Origin: Sthenelais limicola
Lineage: Eukaryota > Annelida > Polychaeta > Phyllodocida > Sigalionidae
Assembly (NCBI GenBank): GCA_942159475.1
Contig: OW804094.1
Location: 59,268,966-59,332,965 of the forward strand
Length of the DNA stretch: 64,000 bases
Direction of reading: 5' to 3'
Shown: piece by piece, positions 1 through 10,329 of the stretch
How positions within the stretch are numbered: position 1 is the first letter of the stretch
Layout: each line of letters opens with the position of its first letter
Position numbers and translations under genes: made by a program
Notes under the pieces: model-generated
What the model saw: the letters and a program-made list of their open reading frames with translations, nothing else
What the model was told of the DNA's origin: nothing
Databases searched by the model: none

Positions 1-929
1 CAATAGGTGGGAACGGTCACCCCCCTGATTTGTGATTACCTACCCCTAGGCTACATGAAACAGCGAAAAAAACAACTTTATCCGACATTGCGGGGTTCAG
101 CCCAAAAATGGCCTTTGGCTCCCGGACTAAAATGGCAGGGTGAAGAATTGAAAGCCGAAATGTCCCAAATTTGACCAATTTCCACTGAAAATGGCCGTTT
201 GGGCGAAATCAGGGATTGTAAGGATTAACATGAGACTTTTTAGAATCACACAGAGGCCCATATTTTTCACTCAAACACCATTTTTCACTGGCTCACTTAA
301 GGGCACAAGCCTTTGCTGTTTTATGTTACCAACTATAATTCCTGTATCACAAATTGTTTACATTTCTGTAAACTGGAGTACATATCTCAGGGCAAAGTTA
401 GGCCCAATTTAACCATACATTACAATGCGGTAAAACTCTTGAACGATTTCAATATGTATGGTTAAAAGCTATGTATGACAAGAACTATATTTTCTATCTA
501 ATTGTGGAAATAAATTTTTTTTTTTTTTATTCTTTACTTAGAAATACAATATGTGGAATCAATCTATTTTATAATTTAAATCAATTCTCTTCTTTTAATT
601 AAAGTTTGACATATATGCAGGCATGATGGTCTTTTATTCTTGAAAAAATACCAAGAAAATGCCTATGGCTCAATTAAAATATGACCATTTGGAGAAAAGT
701 ATTCCATTTTAAGGTTCTAAATTCGAATTTAATGATACAAAAATCATAATCACTTGGAATTTAGACAAGATTCTGACTTCTAGTATCTATCTTAAGTCTT
801 ATGAACAAAGAAAACATTTTAATTTTCAAGGATTCTTTGTTCAAGTCCCTAACTTGGGGTGCAGCACTATAGAACAAGTTACCCTTCCGCTCCCAGAGGT
901 TTCCCATGCCAGGAAGGGGTATGGTACAG
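1..929. other. No gene recognised
   Basis: AT-rich sequence with a poly-T run near 510-530 and only short, low-complexity frames. No domain, inverted repeat or RNA gene is recognised. The region beyond the start of the LINE tail (760-929, minus strand) may still be LINE-derived 3' sequence, but nothing in it is diagnostic. Confidence 0.6.
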
Positions 930-1520
930 TCACAGTTGGGGGAAGGGGGATAGGATCTTTTCTGTGTATTCTTTAAAAGTGTGTTTGTCCTCAATTCTGT
1001 GGGCGTTAGTATGGAGTTCATTCCATCTTTTCTGACATTTGTAGATCATGGAATTATTGATTTTTGCTAACTTAGAATTGATAACTGTAAGATTTTTTCT
1101 GCCCAGAGCATGGCTCCTGGTGGATAGTTTTCTATCGTCTAGGTTTTCTTGATTTTGAGAGAGGTAAAATGACACGTTTAGTATGTGTTTGTCTCTGCGG
1201 GCTTGGAGGGGCCAGATATTTAATGTTCTGTGTTCTTGGTCAACATTTTCGAATTTGGATTTATTGAAAATTTTCATCCAGATATTGCGGTGTACGTGAT
1301 GCCACTCAGGATTGGAAAAATCCTGCGGCCTGGTTGTCCGCCCCACCCATGCCAGCCCTGTGGACAACCAAAAATGAATATATGGGTGTCCGCCGGACAA
1401 CCAGGTTTTATCTATCTTTAGTGTGAGCGGACAACCATATTGTGAAGCGATTTTTCTAACCCTGCCACTTAAGGGGAACCACTTTTCAGCAGTATGTGTC
1501 CGACCAGCTCGTAATTTCAT
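930..1520 (-). pseudogene. LINE reverse-transcriptase C-terminal fragment, split by a MITE
   Basis: The minus-strand frame downstream of the inserted element reads like the extreme C-terminus of jockey/CR1-type LINE polymerases. It has a stretch with PLQARRDKH, then SFYLSQNQENLDDR, then the near-terminal KRWNELHTNAHRIED followed by FKEYTEKIL. This matches the family habit of ending with a WN-L-P-type segment and a short amphipathic tail, where the fragments of the reverse-transcriptase connection domain pass through host DNA. The catalytic palm is absent, so this is a 5'-truncated copy, the usual outcome of LINE insertion. The frame is interrupted at 1307-1464 by a foreign inverted-repeat element. 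The sequence at 1465-1520 continues the same insertion site. The exact LINE clade is not determined. Non-functional. Confidence 0.55.
1307..1464. mobile_element. 158-bp MITE, CAGGGTT family, copy A
   Basis: The ends are inverted (CAGGATTGGAAAAATC on the left, complement of GATTTTTCTAACCCTG on the right). The element is flanked by a perfect 5-bp duplication CCACT at 1302-1306 and 1465-1469. The interior repeats TGGTTGTCCG and its complement CGGACAACCA several times. A second copy in reverse orientation lies at 57259-57460 with its own 5-bp duplication. No coding capacity. It inserted into an older LINE fragment. Confidence 0.85.
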
Positions 1521-2126
1521 CTCTATGAAATTGATGATTCTGGGATAAGGTACAAGATAGCTAACTCACAGCGTCCCCCCACACAACGAGACTATTTTTG
1601 CCCTTCGCAAGTGCCTGTATCTCGTTGATAAGTCATACGGCAGTTGACGAAAATGACTCCAAGCATCACAAACATAAACTTTCTTTCCTTTTCTTCAGGT
1701 GAGACCGAGATATTAGAATTTAGCAGAGAGCAGGGCGGTTTTCTCACTATTTTCTCATTGCGTGCGTTTAAATCCTGTGGAGCACAGCGGAGCCCCGTGT
1801 GGTAACTGGAGGAATCTTTATTACCCATGTGCACAGCACATGCACAGCAGTTACTGTAGACCACAGCATCCTTCTTGGAGACCAATTTGGGGAGATATGT
1901 GAAGGATATATTTTTTAGCAGGTACACACTGCTAATAGACAATCAAAGGTATTGTTGGGTCACAATTGGAAATAAACATGACCCATCAAGTGGGGTCTAT
2001 GCTTCACTGAGCATTTGATCATTATGAAACTGGGCACTTCAAAATTAGCCACCACCACCACTATCATCACTGCTATTACACTGCCCACCTCTTGTACTAC
2101 TACCACTACTCTCCCTGCTAGCAGCG

Positions 2127-2581
2127 CCAACCAAACTATTAGAGTGGGGTTTAGCTGCTAACCACTGCTAAGGCATAGACGATACTGTGGTGGCCTGCGG
2201 TGGTCAGACCAAAAATGACAGTAATACAAAAATTGAAATGGACAACTTTTACTTAAATACATTTAACTGCTCATTGCAATTAAAAAAAGTTTTAAATTTT
2301 GGTGTTGATGTAACACTTTTTGAACCAAGATTGCCCCCCCCATCATATACAACACAGTAAAGTCACCATAAATATGACATAAAAATTGCCAGACTTTCCC
2401 ATTTGTATTACACCTTTGGCCCCTATCCACGTCCAGCCCTCTTCCCTCCTCACCCCATCCTTCTAAGTCCATAATAACCAATATTCTTACAATTTTGCAA
2501 ACAGACTCATTTACAGTCAATTCCAAATGGAAAGTCATTACATATGTTTCCAACCAAACTATTAGAGTGGGGTTTAGCTGC
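2127..2581. repeat. 32-bp direct repeats bounding about 390 bp
   Basis: An identical 32-bp sequence beginning CCAACCAAACTATTAG and ending TTTAGCTGC occurs at 2127-2158 and again at 2550-2581. Such an arrangement can come from slippage, a duplication associated with insertion of the intervening segment, or recombination between short repeats. The intervening DNA includes the repeat shared with 37.7 kb. Confidence 0.8.
2180..2292. repeat. Dispersed repeat, copy 1 (partner near 37640-37755)
   Basis: A segment ending TTTACTTAAATACATTTAAC then TGCTCATTGCAATTAAAAAA is nearly repeated at 37708-37752 in the same orientation. GTGGTGG-rich sequence also precedes it in both places. No coding capacity and no clear termini, so the family is not assigned. 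Confidence 0.7.
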
Positions 2582-3338
2582 CATTAGGGTGTTTCCTCTG
2601 TAACTACCTTCGGGGTTAGAGGAGCTGAACTAAAACTGCCCGGTAAAAATGAATACATTAATAATTGAGTGGTGGCAATATAAATGAAACTGAAAGTCAT
2701 ATAGAGTATCTAATTCCATTTCATGAATCCTAAGTAGAATCAGGTTCTCCGTTACCAGGTAATTATTTCCAGGTGTAAATGGCAGGTGAAATATAGAGCA
2801 TGTCTCACTACTTACATATATATATGGCATGTATACACCAGTCCTGCCAAACATGAATACTTTTCGCATCTATAAAGCGAAAATGAGGAAAAAAAGAAAG
2901 AAGACAGGTAGAGTGGAACACAAAACTTTTGATATACTGGTACCTGAGAATTAGTGAGATTGTGATGTCCTAATAGTGACGTATAAGGTTATGCTACGTC
3001 ATCTCATAACATGAAGTCACTAATCTAAATCACCACATGGCTACCTACAAAATAAAATTATTATCTTATAATTACAGTTGAATTATAACTATTACTATAT
3101 AAATATTATATATCATTAATATTATAATTAGTTACAAAAGTTCCTGTATCTTGGCCAAGTTGGGTATGTTCTTCAGGAGATCATGTGACTTAAATCGTAT
3201 CCTTCATAAATGGATCACTATTCTTACACGAATGCAACACATCAATAAGGCAGGTGTATATGAATAATAAATGTATCCGACTTTGTTAGGCCTTAGAATT
3301 CATTGTACTCTCAGATTAGGCTAATATCCCGGATTATA

Positions 3339-4227
3339 GATTTACATTTTACAGGACAAGGCGCATCATGGGAAAATTATGATCTAATCTTCCATATATA
3401 CAATCGCAATCAGCAGCGGGGTTTTGGTCGGGGTCAGCCAACACAGAGAAGGCCTTCGACAAGGGCCCTTGGAGCCCCCCCACCGGGGAACAACTGGGAG
3501 CAGCCTCGACCGAATGGCAAACAACAACAGGGCAACAACAACAACAGGAGGCAACGCAACCAGGGCAGAGCACAGCAAGCACCCCCTCGCTCGCGGTCAA
3601 GATCATCTGCTCGCCCCGCCAACAACGAATAGGCGCCCGAAATTTCGTGGCTCATCAACCATGCCGTCCGCCTCTCCCAACCACGCCCTCAAAGGCAAAG
3701 AAGGGACAACCCCTGTTCATCAAGAGGCAAGACGAGCAGAAGCTCAAGCAACTAAAATTGACTCTTGACGAAAAATTAAAGGAAGGACACTAACATGTCC
3801 TTCTGATCGCAACGTGGCACCCCCGTTCACAAGTTTGCCACAGGTTAACATGAATTCAAACAAGAATTTGAACTTACATTTGAATTTTGATTGCAGTTGC
3901 TGTAATCGTTACAACAATAACAATAATAAAAGTGTTTCAAACTGTTCTTCATCGTCACTATTCTCGAGCTCTATTCCTTCGAACACTACATCAATCATAA
4001 ACCAGTCCACTTCTGATAATGCTAATGTAGATGTGAATTTCGAATATGATCATGATAACTCTGATAACACTCATCAGGTAGCAGCGAAGTTTAAGACACA
4101 ACTATTAATGGCCCCCACCATGGAGACCCCTGATATAGTTAACCTCTCAGATAGGCCCTTATCCGCCATAGAGAACTGGAATCCCCCACCGGGACCTCCA
4201 GAATTGGAGTTCTTCCTAAGACTTTAA
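3339..4227 (+). pseudogene. Penelope-like element, N-terminal region
   Basis: Two overlapping plus-strand frames, 3303-3632 and 3424-3768, encode Arg/Gln/Asn-rich sequence (for example GKQQQGNNNNRRQRNQGRAQ). A third, 3814-4227, encodes an Asn/Ser-rich stretch and then PDIVNLSDRPLSAIENW, which matches the conserved VNLS...L...E block found upstream of the RT in Penelope-like elements. The basic tract is likely nucleic-acid binding (inference). The frames shift at about 3635-3815 and again after 4200, where the normal RT lead-in is lost for about 60 bp. No intact start can be fixed. Confidence 0.65.
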
Positions 4228-4282
4228 TGAGATTAGGATTCATGACACTGACCCCCGCTCTCCACATAAACATAACCTCTCA

Positions 4283-5572
4283 ATGCAACAGAAATCTGCC
4301 CTTAAGGCACTTTCCAATGATAAATCGATTGTTATAAAACAGGCAGACAAGGGAGGAGCCATGGTGGTATGGGGGAGGTCCGCGTATATCACTGAGGGTA
4401 ATCGCCAACTCGATGATGGTATGTTTTATAGAAAGGAAGATTCAGATTCTACTGTATCCAACACCACCTTGATCAATAGAAGGGTCAACACTCTCTTTAA
4501 CCACCAAGAGATACCACAAGCGGTCCATGATCTACTAATTACCCAAACTCTACGAACACTCTACTCCCAAAAATAAACAAACAAAAGACTCCCTGCCCTG
4601 GGAGACCGATCTGTTCCGGCAATGGAGGACCAACTGAGAAAATCTCAGGTTTCATTGATTTGATCATGAGACCTTTTGTCCCCAGTATAAAATCTTATAT
4701 CAAAGACATGTCTGATTTCATTAAGAAAATAGACGGGGTCGCACACACTGGAGCTACTAGTCTACTAGTGACCCTAGATGTGACTTCACTGTACACCAAC
4801 ATCCCCAACAGAGAGGGGATGTTAGCAGTCAAAGATTTTCTGGACCTCAAAAGACCTGCATACCGCACACCTGGGCTAGGCGTCACCAACGACTCCATCA
4901 TTGACCTACTGAGGTTGGTCCTGGAAAGGAACAACTTTAGATTTAATGATTCCTACTACATACAAGTAGGTGGCACAGCTATGGGTACCAGAGTCGCTCC
5001 TACCTACGCCAACATTTTCATGGATTGGTTTGAACGCAAGTATATTTACAAGAACCAACCGGTTATGTATGGCAGGTACATCGACGATATTTTCTTGGGG
5101 TTTGGGATTGGGGTTTGGGATGGGACCAGAAAAAATCTAGAGGTATTTATAAATCACCTCAACAACGTCCACCCTTCTATCAAGTTCTCATCAGAGATCT
5201 CTGACAAGGAGGTGAGCTTCCTTGACACCATTGTCAAGAAGGACTCACATGGACGCCTCTATACAGACATATACAGCAAACCAACAGATGCTAACAACTA
5301 TCTCTACTACACCTCCGCCCATTGGAAGAGGTGTAAGGACAGCATCGTGTATAGTCAATTCATACGCATACACAGAATATGCAAAAACGCGCGGACTTCG
5401 ACCGACATTGTCTAGTGAAAGCACAACATTTCGTTAGACATGGATACCCAGTCGAGATAATCACAAATGCGTTCCAATGGGCGAAGGAGGCTGATAGATC
5501 AGACCTCCTCACCCCACGTGAAGCAAAAGACACACCCCTAACGGACGAGAGACCCCTATTGGCTCTAACCAC
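4283..5572 (+). pseudogene. Penelope-like reverse transcriptase
   Basis: 4283-4571 encodes the N-terminal fingers with KSIVIKQADKGGAMVV and a following RQL block. A 1-2 nt frameshift near 4562 moves the frame so that LPKINKQKTPCPGRPICSG and the FIDLIMRPFVPSIKSYIKD block follow. From 4660 the frame carries the palm: VTLDVTSLYTNIP (first catalytic Asp), GGTAMGTRVAPTYANIFM, and YGRYIDDIFLG with the YIDD catalytic box at 5077-5088. SEISDKEVSFLDT and DIYSKPTDANNYLYYTSAHW come next. The last of these is the Penelope-specific thumb motif near the RT end. The frame ends at 5415, with further homologous sequence in a shifted frame (5379-5572) leading to the inserted hairpin element. Catalytic residues are preserved but the frame is broken. 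Confidence 0.88.
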
Positions 5573-5576
5573 ATAC

Positions 5577-5666
5577 ACTCTGTCCAGCCTCTGAAGAACC
5601 GAGACTTCAAAGAGTGCCGGTATAGTTTAGCATTGCGGTTTCGGTTCTTTAGAGGCTGGACAGGGT
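5577..5666. mobile_element. 90-bp hairpin MITE inside the Penelope-like element
   Basis: The two ends form a 28-bp inverted repeat with three mismatches (left ACTCTGTCCAGCCTCTGAAG and onward; right end its complement), leaving a loop of about 34 bp. ATAC occurs on both sides (5573-5576 and 5667-5670) as a probable 4-bp target duplication. On conceptual removal of the element plus one ATAC, the codons for T-T-Y join directly to H-P-S-C. This is the expected Penelope linker, so the sequence is an insertion rather than native structure. Confidence 0.8.
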
Positions 5667-5670
5667 ATAC

Positions 5671-6331
5671 CATCCGTCTTGCAATGTCTTTGCATCGGGC
5701 ATCAAGGAAAATTGGGACATCCTTGGGCGAACGACTACCACAAAACATTTGTTCAACCGCAAATTGACAATCGCCTACAAACGCCCGAAGAACTTATTGG
5801 ACCACCTCATTCGGGCTAGACTAGCCCCCACCCATGAAGGGCCCCCCAATGCCACATCAAATCCTACCAACACTCCAACGAGGACCTATTGCAAGACCCA
5901 AGTCCTGCAAATATTGTCCCAAACTGGATAAATCTGGTAGAATCACCTCGAATGTTACAAAACGATCATATATATCGCAGAAGAACATTGATTGCAAGTG
6001 CAAGAACCTTGTCTACTGCATTACATGCACTAAATGCAATATGCAATATGTAGGCAAGACGAAACAGAGACTCATGCAACGGATGTACCAACACTTCAGG
6101 ACAATCAATAGACCTGAGCTACCCTTGCATGACACCTCTGTCTCACGGCATTTCAATTCCCCAGGTCACAATGGGGAACACAACATAAAATTCCACATTT
6201 TGGAATTTGTACCATACAGCACTGAAAAAGCAATTGCAGAGGATGCTCGGAATGAATTAGAACTAAAGTGGATCCACCGCCTAAAAAGCATGTCGCCAAA
6301 AGGCCTGAATATCATGGATGCGATAACATGA
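5671..6331 (+). pseudogene. Penelope-like linker, Cys motif and GIY-YIG endonuclease
   Basis: After the hairpin, frame 5672-5870 encodes the RT-endonuclease linker (IKENWDILG, KLTIAYKRPKNLLDHLIRARL), equivalent to the conserved R-x-P-x-NL-x-LV-x-A block. A frameshift near 5870 moves it to frame 5834-6331. There a CKYC...CKCKNLVYCITCTKC Cys cluster leads into the nuclease core NMQYVGKTKQRLMQRMYQH (the GIY-YIG equivalent is VYCI...QYVG, with the catalytic Arg in the QRL-R segment). HFN-PGHN and the ELELKWIHRLKSMSPKGLN terminal block follow, with the catalytic Glu. The nuclease cuts target DNA for insertion in this family. The domain itself is intact and ends with a TGA at 6329-6331. Confidence 0.88.
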
Positions 6332-6541
6332 AAAACTCAACAGACCACCTGAGGGTCCCTGGTCAGTCAGTCCTAGCTATCTAGCTACGTTGAAAACATT
6401 TCTATCCATTGATAGCATTATGGACTATGACCACGGAGCCCCAGTGAGGCCATCCGCTCCTTGATATAATCCTGTAATGCCCCTTATTCGCCAAGGGAAT
6501 TATGGACATTACCTGATTAAACAAATAATAAAATAAAAAAA

Positions 6542-7835
6542 TCTTTATTTTCCCATCATTTATTGGAAATAACATCAATTCCTATAATTTGAGCTTGTGG
6601 TTTGCATGGTACAGTCCCCAGAATACTCAGCTGGGATCTTTACCTGGGTTAGAACCATACTATTGCACAGTCACAATAATATGGTACTTTTCCCTTTGGA
6701 CTTATTCCAATAAAAATGAAAATAATAATATCACTAAAGTAATTTATTTGCTATTAATCCACCTATGGGTTGGCCTCAACAGCCAACTCATGAGCCTGAT
6801 GAGCTATACTAAGCGAAACCATGTTGTGCCAAATAGGCCCCCTTTGGAGCCTAGAGGGAGAATTAGAGAGAAATCTTGTCTATTAATTACATCAATTTAT
6901 TTGGGTAAACAACAATATATGCTCCCTTTCTTCTCATTGGTCTTATTGAATCAACTCAATAAATACCAATATCACCAGGGGATACTTCTCCAGGTAACCA
7001 GTGCACACCTTTATGATGTTAACATGACATCACTAAGGATACAGTCGGTATTGGAAACCTACTGCTCACTGACGTCACCGACGTTCCAGTAGCATGGTAG
7101 CTCTACAGGTGGAAAGATCGTTGGCCCCGTACAAATAATCTTCCATATATGGTTTATTATAGGTAGACATAGAGGATGAAATTCTAAGAGGATTGGAATT
7201 GGGGTATATATATTCTAAACAGTCATTGACGACCAATATGTTGACAGTGGGAAGTAACATGCATAAATAATGCAGAAGATTCAGAATCCTATCAGGAAAT
7301 GTGAGCATATCAAGCAAATTTGCATTCTTGATGTTAGTGAATGCCAGATCGCACATTAGGGAGTGGTCACATTAGCCAGATGTTTCGACATGCAGAGGGG
7401 GCAAAGTGAAATCTATTTAGAAATAAGGTGACATCGAGATGGACAAATTAGTATCATCGCAATCAAATCCAGTGCCACCAGATATGGGTGAAATATCAGG
7501 GAAGAGGAAAAGAATGCATCTGTTGGGGTTGTTTTCCCAGCAGCGAGCAGTGACTAGATATAAATGCTTGCAAAAAGAAAACCCATCTGATAATCTTTAG
7601 TGGAAATTTTTGGACAAGAGATCCTCGAAAGAAGATTACAGGCAGAGAAAAAGGGGCGGGTGATCTTCTTTACTGATCCAATGAGGCACTGATCTCTCTG
7701 ATCTAGGGTGCTTACATGATGAAAAGACACTTTTTTGTGTCGCTGACATCACAACAGGCGAATGCGCTGCTGACGATGTTTATACAGGGAATATTGAACA
7801 GACTACATCACAGCCGATAATGGTGTGAATCAGTA
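6542..7835. other. No gene recognised
   Basis: The frame 6589-7092 (167 codons) shows no recognised motif and has biased, low-complexity composition, so it is not called as a gene. No inverted termini or RNA genes were found. Content is unassigned intergenic or old repeat sequence. Confidence 0.5.
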
Positions 7836-8169
7836 ATCCATAGCTAAATGAACTTACCTTTAGGGTGAAGTTTAGCTGAGATTATGTAGAGCTTCACAGT
7901 CTTCAGTAAAGTAGTAGAGGAGAGAACGCTCCGCATGAGTCATACTTTCCAGCCTCAACGGGAACCTATCAGTTGTCTAGATTCCTTAAAGTATTAGAAT
8001 CTACTGAGTACAGAGAATTTTTTTTAATTTTAAGTAATTGATGAAATCTTATTCCAATAACCCAGGGTATGGATGGGTGGGTCCTCTGTACTTCCTTACT
8101 GATGACTGCAAATCTCTACATAATCTCAGCTAAACTTCACCCTAAAGGTAAGTTTGTTTAGCTATGGAT
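7836..8169. mobile_element. 334-bp inverted-repeat element with about 54-bp TIRs
   Basis: The left arm 7836-7888 (ATCCATAGCTAAATGAACTT, ACCTTTAGGGTGAAGTTTAG, then CTGAGATTATGTAGAG) is the near-perfect complement of the right arm 8113-8169. The interior is AT-rich and non-coding. No clear target-site duplication was seen. The right end directly abuts the short dispersed motif at 8169-8206, so the true boundary could extend further. Confidence 0.8.
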
Positions 8170-8206
8170 CATGCTTCGCATCTCCCTCACCAGACGGCAG
8201 TACTGA
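8165..8206 (+). repeat. Dispersed motif shared with the LINE 5' flank
   Basis: ATGCTTCGCATCTCC then ACCAGACGGCAGTACTGA-type sequence here is the reverse complement of 26835-26875 with a few mismatches. At 26.8 kb it lies upstream of the young LINE, so this may be the 5' end of a related LINE copy or a shared small repeat. Confidence 0.6.
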
Positions 8207-8633
8207 GGAGACTTTTAAAGTACCTGAGCAGGTTTCCAAGTGATTTAACAATAACAGTAAATAGCACTATGACACAGAAATCTTATTTCTAGTGTTTTTA
8301 TTTACTTTAAAAGACTTCTTTGTCTTATCCTGATGAAGGTGTGCTGTGTACACCAAAACGTTGGTATAAGAGACAAATAAAGAAAGTCGAAAAATAGAAC
8401 AAATGGTTTGTTTATTCAACGTTCCAAAATCAAATGTCCACCCAAGTATAGTTCAACAGCAGTTGGTAGAAAATAAACCAGCATTTTATTTACTTTGGTG
8501 CCACTCCTTTTAACAATCTATGATATGTGTCTTGTTGAACAACAATGGGTTTGTTATAGAACCATGTGAAAGTGCTGCTGGAGGACCAGCAGCCTTTTGC
8601 CAAAATTTCTGAAATGGGTGTGTTCAGAGCAAA
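8207..8633. other. Non-coding; hammerhead-like CTGATGAAGG motif
   Basis: No coding frame. At 8328-8372 the plus strand has CCTGATGAAGGTGT, a short loop, then ACACCAAAACGTTGG and AATAAAGAAAG. The ACACC/GGTGT stem is clear. It resembles the CTGATGA-stem-GAAAC core of hammerhead ribozymes and the widespread 3' ends of invertebrate repeats. However, the GAAA box is AAAA here, so catalysis is unlikely. It may mark the 3' end of an unrecognised retroelement because a polyadenylation signal follows. Confidence 0.4.
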
Positions 8634-8995
8634 TACCGTATATACACGTGTATAAGCCGGACCCCGAGTATAAGCCCACCCCGTTTATAAGCCGGGGGTT
8701 CAGCACTTCATAACATTAATATAAGCCGGGTCCCGTTTATAAGCCGGGTGCCTGTACTGTCATGTTCCAATAATAGAGCTAATTAATGTAAAATGCTGAA
8801 GAAATCATCCAGAACGAGCTTTTAATAGATCATAAATGATAGTTTGAATATAGAACCCAGTTCTTGTTGGTCGATTGTGAACAATATCTACTGGTTTTCA
8901 ATTATTGTAATATAAGCCCACCCCGAATATAAGCCGGGTCAATTCACCATTTGAAATTAATATAAGCCGGGGCTTATACACGGGTATATACGGTA
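8634..8995 (+). mobile_element. 362-bp MITE, TATAAGCCGG family, copy 1
   Basis: It begins TACCGTATATACACGTGTAT and ends with the complement (TATACACGGGTATATACGGTA-type). Inside, TATAAGCCGG/TATAAGCCC-type motifs recur at both ends in several orientations. A second copy lies reversed at 13661-14104. The interior between the motif-rich ends is shared (AATCAACC/GTTCTATATTCAAACTATCA-type sequence). No coding capacity and no confident target duplication. It abuts the DIRS gag-like fragment. Confidence 0.85.
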
Positions 8996-9005
8996 ATTTA
9001 GAGAC
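8986..9005. repeat. 20-bp direct repeat, left copy (right copy 10319-10338)
   Basis: ATATACGGTAATTTAGAGAC occurs exactly here and at 10319-10338, bracketing the gag-like fragment. The first half is also the end of the adjacent MITE. The bases just beyond are also partly similar (ACGA in both). This may record a duplication or a recombination junction. Confidence 0.8.
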
Positions 9006-10160
9006 ACACGATAGTTCCAGCAATAACAATTATCTGCCGGATAATCATCTGGAATAACGTCCTTGTTCTTCGACTTACGACCCTTGTTCGCACCAGCGGA
9101 GCCCGAGTGGCGACCTTGACCTTGTGAGTTGGTGGAATCCCTTCTCGAGGCGAGGACAGCCCCGGGAAAACAGAAATTACATCCCCGATTATCGCAATCG
9201 GGAAAACCAGATGATATGCGCTTAAGGAAAGTGTCCACCAGATAATGGTCGTAATTGGCATATGCCACATCTTGGTAGTCGCCATCTGCAGCGTGTCTAG
9301 TGACGAATTCGAGATGATTCAGGTAGGAGGTCACATCGCCACCCGTAGAAAGTAAATACTGAGCAACCATAATCATGCCATACATGAGCTGGCGATAAGA
9401 TAATTTCTTGTGGTCAACATTCTTCACTTGTACCGAATTTAAGCCATGCTGATAATAATACTCTGGACGAAATACCATACCTGCATTTCTTTTCACAGAC
9501 TCCGGGTCCACCAAGGCGTTGATTTGCTGTAAAGCTGAGGCTACGGGATCGGCAAGCCAAGTCGAGCCGATGGACGTAGGATCAACGATAGGATTAGGTT
9601 GAGCAGGAACCACAGGAGTAGTTGCAGGAATGACAACAGGTGAAATCAAAGGTGTGACCGTCCGAGGAAGAACAACTGGCTGTGGTTTCCCGGGCGGAGC
9701 CGGCGCCTTAGCCCTGGGCACTAGGCGGAGGTGGCGGAGGTGAAGCGGCGCCAGGCCCAGCGCCAGGTGTAGTAGTAGGTGTAGTCACCGGTGTAGTAGA
9801 CACAATGGATTGAAAAGACAAGGATAACTTCGTCATTTTATCCAACATATCTTGCATTTGTGTGCTTTGGGCAGCAAACTTGGATTCCCATTCATCCAAG
9901 GAACTTGGCGATTCAATCTTGACAGCGCCCGATCCAGGCAGAGCAATGGGAGATGTGGACATAGAACTAAGGTCCAAATAGAGCTTCCAAGAATTCACAT
10001 CACCAGTAATAGTCTTGGACTTCTCACAGGCGTCCCGAAAGAACTTGCAAGTAGGATTCTCAACAGCCGTAGCTGCATGTGTGTGTTCCTCACCACAGGC
10101 TGTACAAATTGCCATGATTACAGAGTTCAAATCCGAAAAAGGTAAGCAATTTCTCTCCAA
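9003..10160 (-). pseudogene. DIRS-type gag-like protein, frameshifted
   Basis: The minus-strand frame starts at 10160, or at the internal Met of MAICTACGEEHTH near 10115. It opens with a CxxC...H...C zinc-binding-like motif, then passes through a Pro/Thr-rich linker (PPPPPPS) to about 9710. A frameshift leads to the frame 9721-8957. This second part has a Pro-rich linker, a helical core (KLSYRQLMYGMIMVAQYLL; YLNHLEFVTRHAA; YANYDHYLVDTFLKRIS), a CDNRGCNFC Cys pair, a basic Ser/Gly/Lys tract and the start of a CYCWNY motif. The CYCWNY resembles the first cysteines of the C-terminal finger of DIRS gag proteins. The fragment is cut there by the junction with the MITE. Assignment to DIRS rests on overall layout and the neighbouring DIRS polymerase, so it is moderate. 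Confidence 0.5.
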
Positions 10161-10329
10161 AGAAAAATGCGTGTTGCCAGCCCGGCGGGGAACTTGAGAA
10201 TGGTGGCTAGTGTTGTATCGTTACCAAGCAACCACCCGCGCCGACCATTCAGGTAGCACTACACAACCTACACAATTCATATATACACATTATATATTAG
10301 TACAACATATAAGGATACATATACGGTAA
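10161..10329. other. Spacer between DIRS gag-like and recombinase fragments
   Basis: Non-coding sequence with an AT-rich stretch (10275-10320) ending in the right copy of the 20-bp direct repeat. In a DIRS circle or head-to-tail tandem, element termini would sit between the recombinase and gag. No split repeats or internal complementary region can be identified here. Confidence 0.4.

Larger units (their letters stand above)
1521..3289. other. No gene recognised; repeats only
   Basis: No convincing coding frame. The segment 2045-2180 is rich in CCA/CTA trinucleotides. Two direct repeats at 2127-2158 and 2550-2581, and a dispersed repeat at about 2180-2290, are listed separately. 3040-3130 is very AT-rich. 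Confidence 0.6.
3290..6541 (+). mobile_element. Penelope-like retroelement with GIY-YIG endonuclease (decayed)
   Basis: On the plus strand the element carries, in order: a Gln/Arg/Asn-rich N-terminal region, a Penelope-type reverse transcriptase, a Cys-rich spacer and a GIY-YIG endonuclease. It then has an A-rich 3' end with AATAAA-like signals (6522-6541). This order and the RT signature (ADKGGA, LPKI, GRPI-SG, YIDD) are characteristic of endonuclease-bearing Penelope-like elements. At least three frameshifts (near 4230, 4565 and 5870) plus a 90-bp insertion at 5577-5666 break the polyprotein, so this copy is dead. The 5' boundary is approximate. A pyrimidine/AG acceptor-like sequence before 3354 fits the intron often seen near the 5' end of these elements, but that is inference. 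Confidence 0.9.

Noticed and set aside
3349..3658. Minus-strand Cys/Val-rich frames under the Penelope N-terminus
   Set aside because: Shadows of the CAACAA-rich plus-strand coding region.
6589..7092. 167-codon plus-strand frame
   Set aside because: No recognised motif, biased composition, no promoter or splice context; probably chance.
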